Shown here: piece by piece, positions 9,062 to 17,056 of the stretch
Layout of the letters: the number at the start of each line of letters is the position of its first letter
Numbering within the stretch: position 1 is the stretch's first letter
Origin: Massilia sp. erpn
GTDB lineage: Bacteria; Pseudomonadota; Gammaproteobacteria; Burkholderiales; Burkholderiaceae_D
NCBI RefSeq assembly: GCF_024400215.1
Contig: NZ_CP053748.1
Coordinates: forward strand, 1,054,001-1,118,000
Direction of reading: 5' to 3'
DNA length: 64,000 bases
Notes under the pieces: generated by a model
What the model was told of the DNA's origin: nothing
Databases searched by the model: none
Seen by the model: the letters and a program-made list of their open reading frames with translations, nothing else
Program-made: the position numbers and the translations under genes

Positions 9062-9514
9062 ATGGAAAAAACCTGGATCGTGGTAGCCAACAACAGCCGC
9101 GCGCGCATCTTCCAGCTGGGCGAGCCGCACGGCGCGCTGCAGGAAATCGAAGACCTGGCCAATCCCCTCGGCCGGGCCGACAACAAGCAGCTTGCCAGCG
9201 ACGGTAATGGCCGTTTCGGCGGCCCCGACGGCCAGAGCCACACCGCGCCCGGCCAGGAAGAGCCGGTGGCCCACGAGGTGCGCCTGTTCGCACGCAGCGT
9301 CGGCGAGCGGCTCGAGCTGGCGCGCAGCGCCAACCGCTACCAGCATCTGTGCCTGATCGCCGCCCCCAAATTCCTCGGCCTGCTGCGCGAGAACATCCAT
9401 GGTTCCACGCGCAAGCTGGTGCAGGCCGAACTGGCGCGCAATATCGCCAGCTTCAGCGTGCAGGACATCGAAGAATGCGTGGCGGCCCTGGGCCTGCGCC
9501 GCGCGCTGGCCTGA
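9062..9514 (+). CDS. Host_attach family protein
   Basis: A 150-residue soluble protein beginning MEKTWIVVANNSRARIFQL, the typical opening of the host attachment family (AtsE-like), first linked to attachment of plant-associated bacteria. Its biochemical role is not known. The middle section with DNKQLASDGNGRFGG and the C-terminal half with HLCLIAAPKFLGLLRENI and LVQAELARNI match the family layout. The frame is open 34 codons further upstream, but GAGGAGG lies eight bases before the ATG at 9062 and family members start here. It is followed after nine bases by the dienelactone hydrolase gene, so the two are probably co-transcribed. Confidence 0.82.
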   Translation: MEKTWIVVANNSRARIFQLGEPHGALQEIEDLANPLGRADNKQLASDGNGRFGGPDGQSHTAPGQEEPVAHEVRLFARSVGERLELARSANRYQHLCLIAAPKFLGLLRENIHGSTRKLVQAELARNIASFSVQDIEECVAALGLRRALA

Positions 9515-9523
9515 GGAGGCAGC

Positions 9524-10222
9524 ATGGACGGCAGCAGCAAATGGATCGACATCGCCGTGGACGACGGCAACTTCGGCGCCTACCTGGCCTTGCCGCGCGG
9601 CGGCGCCGGTCCGGGCATCGTGCTGCTGCAGGAGATTTTCGGCGTCAACGCCCATATCCGCAGCGTGGCCGAGCAGTATGCGGCGGACGGCTATGTGGTG
9701 CTGGCGCCCGACCTGTTCTGGCGCCAGCGGCCGCGCGTGGAGCTGGGCTATGACGACGCCAGCTGGGCGCAGGCGGCGCAATACCTGCAGCAGGCGGACC
9801 TGGCCCAGGCCCAGCAGGATGTCGGCGCCACCGCCGCCGTGCTGCGCGGCCTGCCCGGCGTCGGCGGCAAGATCGGCGTGCTCGGCTTTTGCTTCGGCGG
9901 CCGGCTGGCGTATCTGGCGGCGGCGAATGGCGACGCCGATGCCGCCATCGCCTATTACGGCGGCCGCATCCAGCAGCACCTGGAGCGCGCCGGCGACATC
10001 CGCATACCGCTGCTGCTGCATTTCGGCGGCAAGGATGCGCACATCCCGCCCGAGGCCGTGCGCAGCATCGCGCAAGCCTTCGATGAACACGAAAATGTGG
10101 CCATCCATCTCTACCAGGAGGCCGAACACGGCTTCAACTGCCCGCACCGGGCCAGCTACCACCAGCGCTCAGCGGCCCAGGCGCATGGTGAAACCCTGGT
10201 CTTTCTCAGCGAGCATCTCTAA
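9524..10222 (+). CDS. Dienelactone hydrolase family protein
   Basis: A 232-residue alpha/beta hydrolase. Dienelactone hydrolases open the lactone ring of dienelactone to maleylacetate in chloroaromatic breakdown, but many homologues act on other esters. The Cys-Asp-His triad is visible: Cys123 in GFCFGG, Asp171 in GGKDAHIP, His202 in AEHGFN. QEIFGVN near residue 36 is the family signature with the glutamate that activates the cysteine. GAGGAGG precedes the ATG. There is no chlorocatechol gene nearby, so the natural substrate is open. Confidence 0.88.
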   Translation: MDGSSKWIDIAVDDGNFGAYLALPRGGAGPGIVLLQEIFGVNAHIRSVAEQYAADGYVVLAPDLFWRQRPRVELGYDDASWAQAAQYLQQADLAQAQQDVGATAAVLRGLPGVGGKIGVLGFCFGGRLAYLAAANGDADAAIAYYGGRIQQHLERAGDIRIPLLLHFGGKDAHIPPEAVRSIAQAFDEHENVAIHLYQEAEHGFNCPHRASYHQRSAAQAHGETLVFLSEHL

Positions 10223-10295
10223 AGGCAGGCCGCGGCGCCGTCCCCGCGCTCCGGGACGCGCCGCACAGACCAAGGGAGCGGATACGGAGGTAGTC

Positions 10296-11510
10296 ATGCG
10301 CAAGCTATTGTCTTCCGCTTCTCTTGGCCTGCTGGCACTGGGCGTCGCCTGCGGCGGCGGTTCCGGCGGCGGCGCCGGCACTGCCGCCGATGCCAGCATG
10401 CCGCCTGCGGCCGCGCCGGCGCCCCTGCCCGCCGCCCTGAGCCTGGGCTGGCGCGAGGTGGCGTCCGGCCTGAACCAGCCCATTCACTTGACCGCACCGA
10501 CCGGCGACAGCCGCCAGTTCATCGTCGAGCGGCCGGGCCGCATCCGCGTGCTGGAAAACGGCAGCCTGCTGAGCAAGCCCCTGCTCGACATCAGCGCCCA
10601 GACCAGCACCGACGGCGAGCGCGGCCTGCTGTCCCTGGCCTTCCATCCCGAGTTTGCGCGCAATGGCCGCTTTTATGTGTACTACACCGACCGCAACGGC
10701 AATATCGCCATCGACCGCTTCAGCATGTCGGCTGATCCCGCTGTGGCCGACCCGCAATCGCAGACGCGCGTACTGAGCATCCGCCATCCCACCTACAGCA
10801 ACCATAATGGCGGCCTCTTGGCCTTCGGGCCGGACGGCTACCTGTATATCGGCACCGGCGATGGCGGCGGCGCGGGCGATCCCAACCACAATGCGCAAGA
10901 TCCCGAAAGCATGCTGGGCAAGCTGCTGCGGCTCGACGTCGACAGCAGCCAGTCCACGGCGTACAAGGTGCCGTCCGATAATCCCTACGCCGGCCAGAGC
11001 GGCAAACGCGGCGAAATCTGGGCGCTTGGCCTGCGCAATCCCTGGCGCTTCGCCTTCGACGGCACCAGCCGCCAGCTGTATATCGCCGATGTCGGCCAGG
11101 GTGAGCGCGAGGAAGTCGATATCGCGTCCATTGCGGCCGGCGGCAACAACTATGGCTGGCCCATCATGGAAGGCAGCGCCTGCTACAACGCCGCCAGCTG
11201 CGCCAGCGCCGGGCTGGTCCGGCCGGCCTTCGAATACAGCCATGGCAGCGCGGGCGCCAACGGCTGCTCCATCACGGGCGGCTACGTCTACCGCGGCGCA
11301 GCCATTCCCGAACTGGCGGGACGCTATTTCTACTCCGATTACTGCAAGGGTTTCCTCAAGAGCTTCCTCTACAGCGGCGGCACGGTGAGCGAGCAGCGCG
11401 ACTGGGGCATTGCCAGCGTCGGCAATGTCTTGTCCTTTGGCCAGGATGCCCAGGGCGAACTGTATGTGCTGGTGGGCGGCGGCAAGGTTTACAAACTTGT
11501 GCGGCAATAG
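10296..11510 (+). CDS. PQQ-dependent sugar dehydrogenase family lipoprotein
   Basis: A 404-residue six-bladed beta-propeller of the soluble glucose/aldose dehydrogenase (GSDH, YliI-like) family, which oxidises aldose sugars with PQQ in the periplasm. The N-terminus has a lipobox-like LGVAC, followed by a Gly/Ala/Pro spacer, so it is probably membrane-anchored. Family blocks are ERGLLSLAFHP, NHNGGLLAFGPDGYLYIGTGDGGGAGDP, GLRNPWRFAFD, ADVGQGEREEVD and GGNNYGWP, which include the catalytic histidine (NHNGG) and calcium/PQQ loops. The start at 10296 follows GGAGG and opens the signal peptide. No pqq synthesis genes lie in the window. Confidence 0.9.
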   Translation: MRKLLSSASLGLLALGVACGGGSGGGAGTAADASMPPAAAPAPLPAALSLGWREVASGLNQPIHLTAPTGDSRQFIVERPGRIRVLENGSLLSKPLLDISAQTSTDGERGLLSLAFHPEFARNGRFYVYYTDRNGNIAIDRFSMSADPAVADPQSQTRVLSIRHPTYSNHNGGLLAFGPDGYLYIGTGDGGGAGDPNHNAQDPESMLGKLLRLDVDSSQSTAYKVPSDNPYAGQSGKRGEIWALGLRNPWRFAFDGTSRQLYIADVGQGEREEVDIASIAAGGNNYGWPIMEGSACYNAASCASAGLVRPAFEYSHGSAGANGCSITGGYVYRGAAIPELAGRYFYSDYCKGFLKSFLYSGGTVSEQRDWGIASVGNVLSFGQDAQGELYVLVGGGKVYKLVRQ

Positions 11511-11547
11511 GGCTACAATCAAGTTTTGCACTCTCGAACAAGCAGCC

Positions 11548-11991
11548 ATGGCACGACTGAAACTAGAATTCCCCGAAGACCAGTTTTGTTTTTCCACCCA
11601 GCTTACGGTACGCGTCACCGACATCAATGCCGCCAACCACCTCGGCAACGACTCGATGATCTCCATGATTTCAGAAGCGCGGGCGCGCTTCCTGTTTGAC
11701 TTCGGCGTGCAGGAAACCGAGGGCGACGGCACCGGCATCATCGTCACCGACCTCGCCACCACCTACCGCGCCGAAGGCCACGCCCGCGACCAGCTGCTGT
11801 TCGAAGTCGGCGTCATGGACTTCAACAAATACGGCGGCGACATCACCTTCCGCATCACCCGCCCACAGGACCAGGTGCTGGTGGCGATGGCCAAATCCGG
11901 CTTCGTCTTCTTCAACTACAAGCTTAGCCAGGTCGTCCCCATGCCCGACGAGTTCCGCGCCAAATTCCCCCGCGTCAACTGGATCGACTAA
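11548..11991 (+). CDS. Hot-dog fold acyl-CoA thioesterase-like protein
   Basis: A 147-residue single hot-dog domain protein, likely a thioesterase that hydrolyses an acyl-CoA or acyl-ACP. It shows the 4HBT pattern: VRVTDINAANHLGNDSMISMISEARARFLFDFGV, then IIVTDLATTYRAEGHARDQLLFEVGV and a strand ending GFVFFNY. The usual catalytic Asp region (DxxxHxxN) reads DINAANHLGND. The start is taken at 11548, where the protein begins at family length. The preceding PQQ dehydrogenase stops 37 bases upstream, and a TACAAT hexamer lies in that gap at 11513. It ends at a palindromic repeat. Confidence 0.8.
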   Translation: MARLKLEFPEDQFCFSTQLTVRVTDINAANHLGNDSMISMISEARARFLFDFGVQETEGDGTGIIVTDLATTYRAEGHARDQLLFEVGVMDFNKYGGDITFRITRPQDQVLVAMAKSGFVFFNYKLSQVVPMPDEFRAKFPRVNWID

Positions 11992-12003
11992 CCCTTTGCG
12001 CCA

Positions 12004-12123
12004 AATCAAACAATGTCCAACCCTGGTGTCAGGCACCAGAGGTAGACATTCTTTGCGCTAGATCAAACAATGTCCGACCGTGGTGCCTGACACCAGGGTT
12101 GGACATTCGTTGAGATAGATCAA
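12004..12123. repeat. Bipartite palindromic intergenic repeat, GGTGTCAGGCACC type (copy 1)
   Basis: Two units in inverted orientation lie between a thioesterase gene and a DUF3016 gene that point at each other. Each unit has outer arms AATGTCC and GGACATT (or close variants) around the core hairpin GGTGTCAGGCACC. The outer flanks carry ATCAAA-type sequences. It lies within a few bases of the stop codons on both sides. Confidence 0.85.
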
Positions 12124-12126
12124 AGG

Positions 12127-12624
12127 CTATTTTTTGCTGAGCTTGGATTCGGTGAAAGTGGCTTGGAACCAGTCGTCGAGCATCTGCTTTTCGTAGCGCA
12201 GGGAGTCGCCCTCGGAGTAGCGGTTCAGGCGCTGGATGTAGTTCATGTTGCTGAGCTGGCCGTCGCCGCTGCGCAGTACCTTGCCGTCGGCTTCCAGGCT
12301 ATAGTGCAGGGCCATATGCGGCCAGTCGGCGCCGCCGTTCAGGATGCGGATGTCTTCAATGCGGCGCGCCGGTTCCAGGCGGCCCGCTAAATCGATGTCG
12401 TTGACGTCGATTTTCAGGCTTTGGCCGGCAGGCAGGCTTTGACCCAGCTTGACGAAGTGTTCGCGCAAGTCTTTCAGGATCAGCTCGCGGTCGCGCGCCA
12501 TGCGCGGCATATCATTGTAGCTGTCCGGCTTGATGAAATTGACCGTGACCTCGGCGGCGGAGGCGGCCGTGGCGGCCAGCAGCAAAAGGGCCGCGGCCAG
12601 GGCGTGACGGGCGTGGAGTCGCAT
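12127..12624 (-). CDS. DUF3016 domain-containing exported protein
   Basis: A 165-residue protein with a clear signal peptide (MRLHARHALAAALLLLAATAASA). The mature part matches the DUF3016 layout: VTVNFIKPDSYNDMP, then DLREHFVKLGQSLPAGQSLKIDVNDIDLAGRLEP, then YSEGDSLRYEKQMLDDWF. The function is unknown, and the protein is periplasmic by prediction. AAGGA lies eight bases before the ATG. It stands alone, between the palindromic repeat and the phoX terminator. Confidence 0.82.
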   Translation of the reverse strand: MRLHARHALAAALLLLAATAASAAEVTVNFIKPDSYNDMPRMARDRELILKDLREHFVKLGQSLPAGQSLKIDVNDIDLAGRLEPARRIEDIRILNGGADWPHMALHYSLEADGKVLRSGDGQLSNMNYIQRLNRYSEGDSLRYEKQMLDDWFQATFTESKLSKK

Positions 12625-12718
12625 GATTTTTCCTTTCCGTTCAGAGTATTCTCACTTCACTATACTCTTTTCCCCGCGCGGCCAGGAGGGCGGAAAACTT
12701 TGCTTACGATTCGATACA

Positions 12719-12751
12719 AAAGCCCCGCAAACCAGCGGTTTGCGGGGCTTT
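12719..12751 (-). terminator. Rho-independent terminator after phoX-like gene
   Basis: Perfect 15-bp stem AAAGCCCCGCAAACC paired with its complement around a 3-base loop, with TTTT on the minus strand after the stem. It lies about 20 bases past the stop codon of the PhoX gene. Confidence 0.88.
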
Positions 12752-12771
12752 GCCATCAATAGCGCGAGCGC

Positions 12772-15012
12772 TTAGCTGCCGATGCGGCCGCCGTCATTCT
12801 TGGTGATGACGATGGTGGCCGAGCGCGGACGCTTGCCGGCGCCATAGCCGGCGTTGGCGGGCCATTGGCTGGTGTACTTGGACGGATCGCCGATATTGGC
12901 CTGGTCCGTGCCTTCGCCCGGGTGCTGGATATTGACGAACAGCGCCTTGCCGTCCGGGGTTTCGGCGATGCCGGTCAGTTCGCAGTCGACCGGGCCGACC
13001 AGGAAGCGCTTGACGGTGTCGGCCGTGGCGGCCTTGCCGACGAAGGTATCGACCTTGAAGGCGGCGGCGGTGCCGGCGGCCGGGTAGTCCAGGGTGACTT
13101 TCTTGCCGTCGCCCACGCTGCCCGGAATCGCGGCCAGCATCATGCAGTTGGTGACGTCGGTGTAGGCGCCGTCATCGGTCTGGATCCACAGCAGGCCGGT
13201 CGAAGGCGTGAAGGCCAGGCCATCCGGGCTGGAGAAGTCCTGGTCGGCGGTCAGGCTCGACAGATTGACCTTGCCCGCGTCAGCGCCCGACTCGGCGCCG
13301 AACAGGTAGACATCCCAGCTGAAGGTGGCGGAGGAGGCGCCGGCGCTGCCTTCCTTGATGCGCAGGATGTGGCCGTTCGGATTGCCCTTCTGCTCGCTCT
13401 TGCCCTTCAGATCGGTGTAAGCGCGCGGGTTCGGACCATCGACCAGGGTGCCGGAGCCGGCAGCGACGCGGCCGCTGTTATTGGTCAGCGAGAAGTAGAT
13501 CTCGCCATTGGCCGGATTGACCGTGCACCATTCCGGACGGTCCATCTTGGTCGCGCCCACGGCGTCGCCCGCCAGACGGGCATTCACCAGCACATCGGCC
13601 TGGTCGGCGAATTTGTAGCCGGCGTAGCCCGCGATGGTGGGGTTGGCGATGTTCAGTTCGATCCATTGGCCGCTGCCGTCGGCGCCGAATTTGGCGACGT
13701 AGAGCTTGCCCTTGTCCAGGTATTTGTCGCCGGTTTTCAGCATATCGGCCGGGTTGGCGTCGGCGGCGGCCCACACTTCCTCGGTGACGAATTTGTAGAT
13801 GTACTCATTGCGCGAATCGTCGCCCATGTACACGCCCAGCGGCTGGCCGACGACCGGCTTGCTGAAGGCGGCGCTTTCATGGGCGTAGCGGCCCAGGGCG
13901 GTACGCTTTTTCAGGGCGCGGGTCTTGTTGTACGGGTCGGCCTCGACGATGTAGCCCATGGCGTTCATCTCGTTGCGGTAATCGTCCTTGCCGTCGGTGG
14001 AAGCGCCGGTCTTGCTGATATCCCATCGCGCGTACTTATCGTCCTTGCCGCCGGTTTCCCAGCCGTGGCGCGAGGCGCTGCCGGCGCTGCGGCCATAGCG
14101 CTTGAGCGAGGCCACGCTCTTGTCGCTGGCGCGCGCGGTATCGTCGTTCTTGTCGCGGGTGAAGTAGCCGGACCAGTTTTCCTCACCGCTGACGAAGCTG
14201 CCCCATGGGGTTTTGCCGGTGCCGCAGTTGTTCAGGGTGCCGCGGGTTTTCTTGCCGTCGGTCGAGTATTTGGTGACCATCAGCGCATTGCCGGCGGCCG
14301 GGCCGGACAGTTCGCACTCGGTCAGGCAGGTGACGCGGCGATTGAAAGCCGAATCCTTCACATATTCCCATTTGCCGCCGCTGCGGCGCACTTCGACCAC
14401 GGAGATGCCGTGCAGGCCGGTTTCCTTGTCCACTTCCACGGCTGGACGCGGCAGGGTGTTGGTGCCGCCATTGGCGTGGATGAAGAAGGAGGAATAAGCC
14501 TGGTTGGTGGTGGCTTCATGGTTCATGGCCAGCAGGCCGCGCTCGACGCCGGAGGCGGACGGTTTGCCGTCGGCGCCCAGGCCGAAGAATTCCATGCCGT
14601 CGTGGTGGTCGCCGGCGCGGTTTTCGTAGTCGGCATCGCTGCCATCGTTCTTGAAGGCGCTGGTGGCCGCGTTCAACGGGTCGCCCAGGGCGTACAGGAT
14701 GCTGGCGGTGTAGCCGGCCGGCACCACCACGCTGTCGAGCAGGCTCTTGCCGACGGCGCCGAAGGCCAGCAGCTTCTCGGCCGGCGGGGTCACCGGTGGG
14801 GTGACGGGCGGCTGGGGCGACACCACGCTGTCGTTATTGTCGCTGCCGCCGCAGGCGCTCAGGCCGAAGCTGGCCATGGCCATGCTGACAGCCGAGGCGG
14901 CGCTGCCGCGCAGCAGATTGCGGCGGCTGATGCGCTGGTCCAGCACGGTGCTGAAGTGCTCGTTCGGGGTGTCGTTGTAGCCGAGATCGTCTTGATCGAT
15001 TTTGTTGGTCAT
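12772..15012 (-). CDS. phoX: PhoX family (DUF839) Tat-exported phosphatase
   Basis: A 746-residue PhoX-family protein. Characterised PhoX enzymes are calcium/iron-dependent alkaline phosphatases that release phosphate from organic esters outside the cytoplasm. The Tat signal is visible (SRRNLLRG at about 29-36, then a hydrophobic stretch and a lipobox-like GLSAC). Typical blocks are GLLAMNHEATTNQAY, GTLNNCGTGKTPWGSFVSGEENW, YGRSAGSASRHGWE, GRYAHESAAF, FSSPDGLAFTPSTGLLWIQTDDG and FVNIQHPGEG. The ATG at 15012 is chosen because it gives the usual length before the Tat motif; its ribosome site is weak. A putative Pho box and -10 lie just upstream, which supports phosphate-starvation control. Confidence 0.88.
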   Translation of the reverse strand: MTNKIDQDDLGYNDTPNEHFSTVLDQRISRRNLLRGSAASAVSMAMASFGLSACGGSDNNDSVVSPQPPVTPPVTPPAEKLLAFGAVGKSLLDSVVVPAGYTASILYALGDPLNAATSAFKNDGSDADYENRAGDHHDGMEFFGLGADGKPSASGVERGLLAMNHEATTNQAYSSFFIHANGGTNTLPRPAVEVDKETGLHGISVVEVRRSGGKWEYVKDSAFNRRVTCLTECELSGPAAGNALMVTKYSTDGKKTRGTLNNCGTGKTPWGSFVSGEENWSGYFTRDKNDDTARASDKSVASLKRYGRSAGSASRHGWETGGKDDKYARWDISKTGASTDGKDDYRNEMNAMGYIVEADPYNKTRALKKRTALGRYAHESAAFSKPVVGQPLGVYMGDDSRNEYIYKFVTEEVWAAADANPADMLKTGDKYLDKGKLYVAKFGADGSGQWIELNIANPTIAGYAGYKFADQADVLVNARLAGDAVGATKMDRPEWCTVNPANGEIYFSLTNNSGRVAAGSGTLVDGPNPRAYTDLKGKSEQKGNPNGHILRIKEGSAGASSATFSWDVYLFGAESGADAGKVNLSSLTADQDFSSPDGLAFTPSTGLLWIQTDDGAYTDVTNCMMLAAIPGSVGDGKKVTLDYPAAGTAAAFKVDTFVGKAATADTVKRFLVGPVDCELTGIAETPDGKALFVNIQHPGEGTDQANIGDPSKYTSQWPANAGYGAGKRPRSATIVITKNDGGRIGS

Positions 15013-15055
15013 GACCGTTTTCACTAGGGTGGGTGGGGGTAAAAAAACTGCCGCC

Positions 15056-15089
15056 ATTCTAGGGAGGGAAGATGACAAGATTGTGACTT
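15056..15089 (-). promoter_or_regulatory. Putative Pho box plus -10 element of phoX
   Basis: On the minus strand, AGTCACAATCTTGTCAT (within 15072-15089) has two GTCA half-sites exactly 11 bp apart, the pattern bound by PhoB. It is followed after 10 bp by TAGAAT (15056-15061), one mismatch from the -10 consensus. This spacing is the classical layout in which the Pho box replaces the -35. A further TGTCACA lies upstream at about 15103-15110. The predicted leader to the ATG at 15012 is about 35-40 bases. Confidence 0.6.
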
Positions 15090-15329
15090 GGCCACCAAGA
15101 TCTGTGACATATCAGCACTGTTGCGCCAAAGACGCATTTTGTGGCCCGGCATGCCGCCTGCGGCCCAATTTTGCGGGATGGGAGCAAAATCTTATCAAAA
15201 ATGAAGTATTGTTTCGCTTGAGAATATATGTTGCCTATAAGGTAAAAATATTCCCACAACGAAGCATCGTTCCCGCCCGCCCACGGCGAAAAAGTGTTGT
15301 ATTTGGGTAAAAGCAATATTTGTTTCCTG

Positions 15330-15358
15330 TTGTTAAGAAATGAGGCAAGCAATACAAT
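15330..15358 (+). promoter_or_regulatory. Putative sigma-70 promoter of the REC/HD-GYP gene
   Basis: TTGTTA (15330-15335), a 17-bp spacer and TACAAT (15353-15358) lie about 65 bases before the start at 15423, in the AT-rich 410-bp divergent region shared with phoX. Apart from this promoter and the Pho box I see no other element in 15013-15422. Confidence 0.5.
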
Positions 15359-15422
15359 CGTCGGGCTGCGCGCCCAAACCCTGCGCGCTCGTCCGGGACT
15401 TTAGCCAACTAGCGGAATACCT

Positions 15423-16928
15423 ATGTCTTTTCTGACTTCAGCAACGCCCAAGCTCGCGCCATGGAAAATCCTGCTGGTGGATGACGAGCCGGACATCCAC
15501 GACATCACCAAGCTGACGCTGAGCCGCTTCCGCCTCGATGGACGCGGCCTGAGCTTCGTGCACGCCTACAGCGGCGCCGAAGCCAAGGAAGTGCTGGCGC
15601 GCGAAAGCGATATCGCCCTGGTCTTCCTCGACGTGGTGATGGAAAAGGAAGACAGCGGCCTGGAAGTGGCGCGCTGGATGCGCGAAGAACTGGACAACCA
15701 GTTCACCCGCATCGTGCTGCGCACCGGCCAGCCGGGCCAGGCGCCGGAAGAGCGCGTGATCGTCAATTACGATATCAACGATTACAAGGAAAAGACCGAG
15801 CTCGACCGCACCAAGCTGTTCACCACGACCTTTGCCGCCCTGCGCGCCTACCGCGACATCATGAAGGTGGAGGAAGCGCGGCGCCAGCAGCTCAATTACC
15901 GCGAAGGCCTGGAGCGCGTGATCGCCGCCTCGGCCCACATCTTCCAGCAGCGCAATCTGAAGGACTTCGCCAGCGGCCTGCTGCAGCAGGTGGTCGCTCT
16001 CTTGCGCCTGGAAAAAAGCATGCTGCTGCGCCTGCGCGCGGCCACCGCCATCACGGGCGAGCAGGACTATGAAATCCTGGCCCAGATCGGCGCCGACGAA
16101 GAACCGCTACTCACGCCCGAGCTGCTGGCCCAGCTCAATGTGGCCGAGCGCAACCGCATCTCGCGCATCCTCGGCGACACCTATGTCGGCTACTTCCCGA
16201 ACACCAGCGGCAAGGCCTCGCTGCTGGTACTGAAGGGCGTGGACGAGATTTCCGAAATCGACGCCAAGCTGCTCGAAGTATTCTGCTCGGGCGTGGCGAT
16301 CGCCTTCGACAATATCCTGCTGAACCAGGAAATCACCGACACCCAGGCCGAGCTGATCCTGCGCCTGGGCGATGTGGTCGAATCGCGCTCGAACGAAGCG
16401 GGCAACCACGTGCGGCGCATGGCCGAAATCTGCCAGATGCTGGGCCAGGCCGGCGGCCTGCCCGACGACGAAACCGCCGTGCTCACGCATGCCGCGCCGA
16501 TGCACGATATCGGCAAGATCGCCACGCCGGACGCCGTGCTGCTCAAGCCCGGCAAGCTCGATGCGGCCGAATGGGAGATCATGAAGCAGCACCCGGCGGT
16601 CGGCCTGTCGATCCTGGACGGCTCGCAGCGGCCCATCCTCAAGGCCGCCGCCGTGATCGCCCACCAGCACCATGAAAAATACGACGGCAGCGGCTACCCG
16701 CAAGGCCTGAAGGGCGAGAATATACATTTGTACGCCCGCATCGTCGCCGTCGCCGACGTCTTCGACGCCCTGATGCACAAGCGCTGCTACAAGGACGCCT
16801 GGCCGGTCGAACAAGTCATCGGCCACCTGCGCGAAGTGGCCGGCCACCACCTCGACCCCAAATATGTCGAACTGCTGATCCAGAACATCGACCGCGCCCT
16901 CGCCATCAACGAACGCTTCCCCGACTAA
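15423..16928 (+). CDS. Response regulator with DUF3369 and HD-GYP phosphodiesterase output
   Basis: A 501-residue cytoplasmic regulator. The REC domain (15-140) has acidic Asp20/Asp21 and phospho-acceptor Asp70 (FLDVV). A GAF-like DUF3369 region (about 165-310) follows, then an HD-GYP domain. HD-GYP enzymes hydrolyse cyclic di-GMP to GMP or pGpG using bound iron. The metal motifs are present: HxxxH region, HD at 361-362 in MHDIGK, HQHHEKYDGSGYP with GYP at 424-426. All key residues are intact, so an active phosphodiesterase is likely. The cognate kinase may be the convergent GAF kinase across the palindromic repeat, but this is only proximity. Confidence 0.92.
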   Translation: MSFLTSATPKLAPWKILLVDDEPDIHDITKLTLSRFRLDGRGLSFVHAYSGAEAKEVLARESDIALVFLDVVMEKEDSGLEVARWMREELDNQFTRIVLRTGQPGQAPEERVIVNYDINDYKEKTELDRTKLFTTTFAALRAYRDIMKVEEARRQQLNYREGLERVIAASAHIFQQRNLKDFASGLLQQVVALLRLEKSMLLRLRAATAITGEQDYEILAQIGADEEPLLTPELLAQLNVAERNRISRILGDTYVGYFPNTSGKASLLVLKGVDEISEIDAKLLEVFCSGVAIAFDNILLNQEITDTQAELILRLGDVVESRSNEAGNHVRRMAEICQMLGQAGGLPDDETAVLTHAAPMHDIGKIATPDAVLLKPGKLDAAEWEIMKQHPAVGLSILDGSQRPILKAAAVIAHQHHEKYDGSGYPQGLKGENIHLYARIVAVADVFDALMHKRCYKDAWPVEQVIGHLREVAGHHLDPKYVELLIQNIDRALAINERFPD

Positions 16929-16930
16929 GT

Positions 16931-17056
16931 TTGCGCTACATCAAACAATGTCCACCCTGGTGTCAGGCACTGGAGTCGGACATTCTTTGATCTAGATCAG
17001 TAAATGTCCGACCTTGGTGCCTGACACCAGGGTGGACATTGTTTGATATTGGTCAA
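16931..17056. repeat. Bipartite palindromic intergenic repeat, GGTGTCAGGCACC type (copy 2)
   Basis: It has the same architecture as the copy at 12004: two inverted units with AATGTCC/GGACATT arms and a GGTGTCAGGCAC / GGTGCCTGACACC core, separated by TTTGATCTAGATCA. It starts two bases past the HD-GYP stop codon and runs into the stop codon of the convergent kinase gene. Confidence 0.85.
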
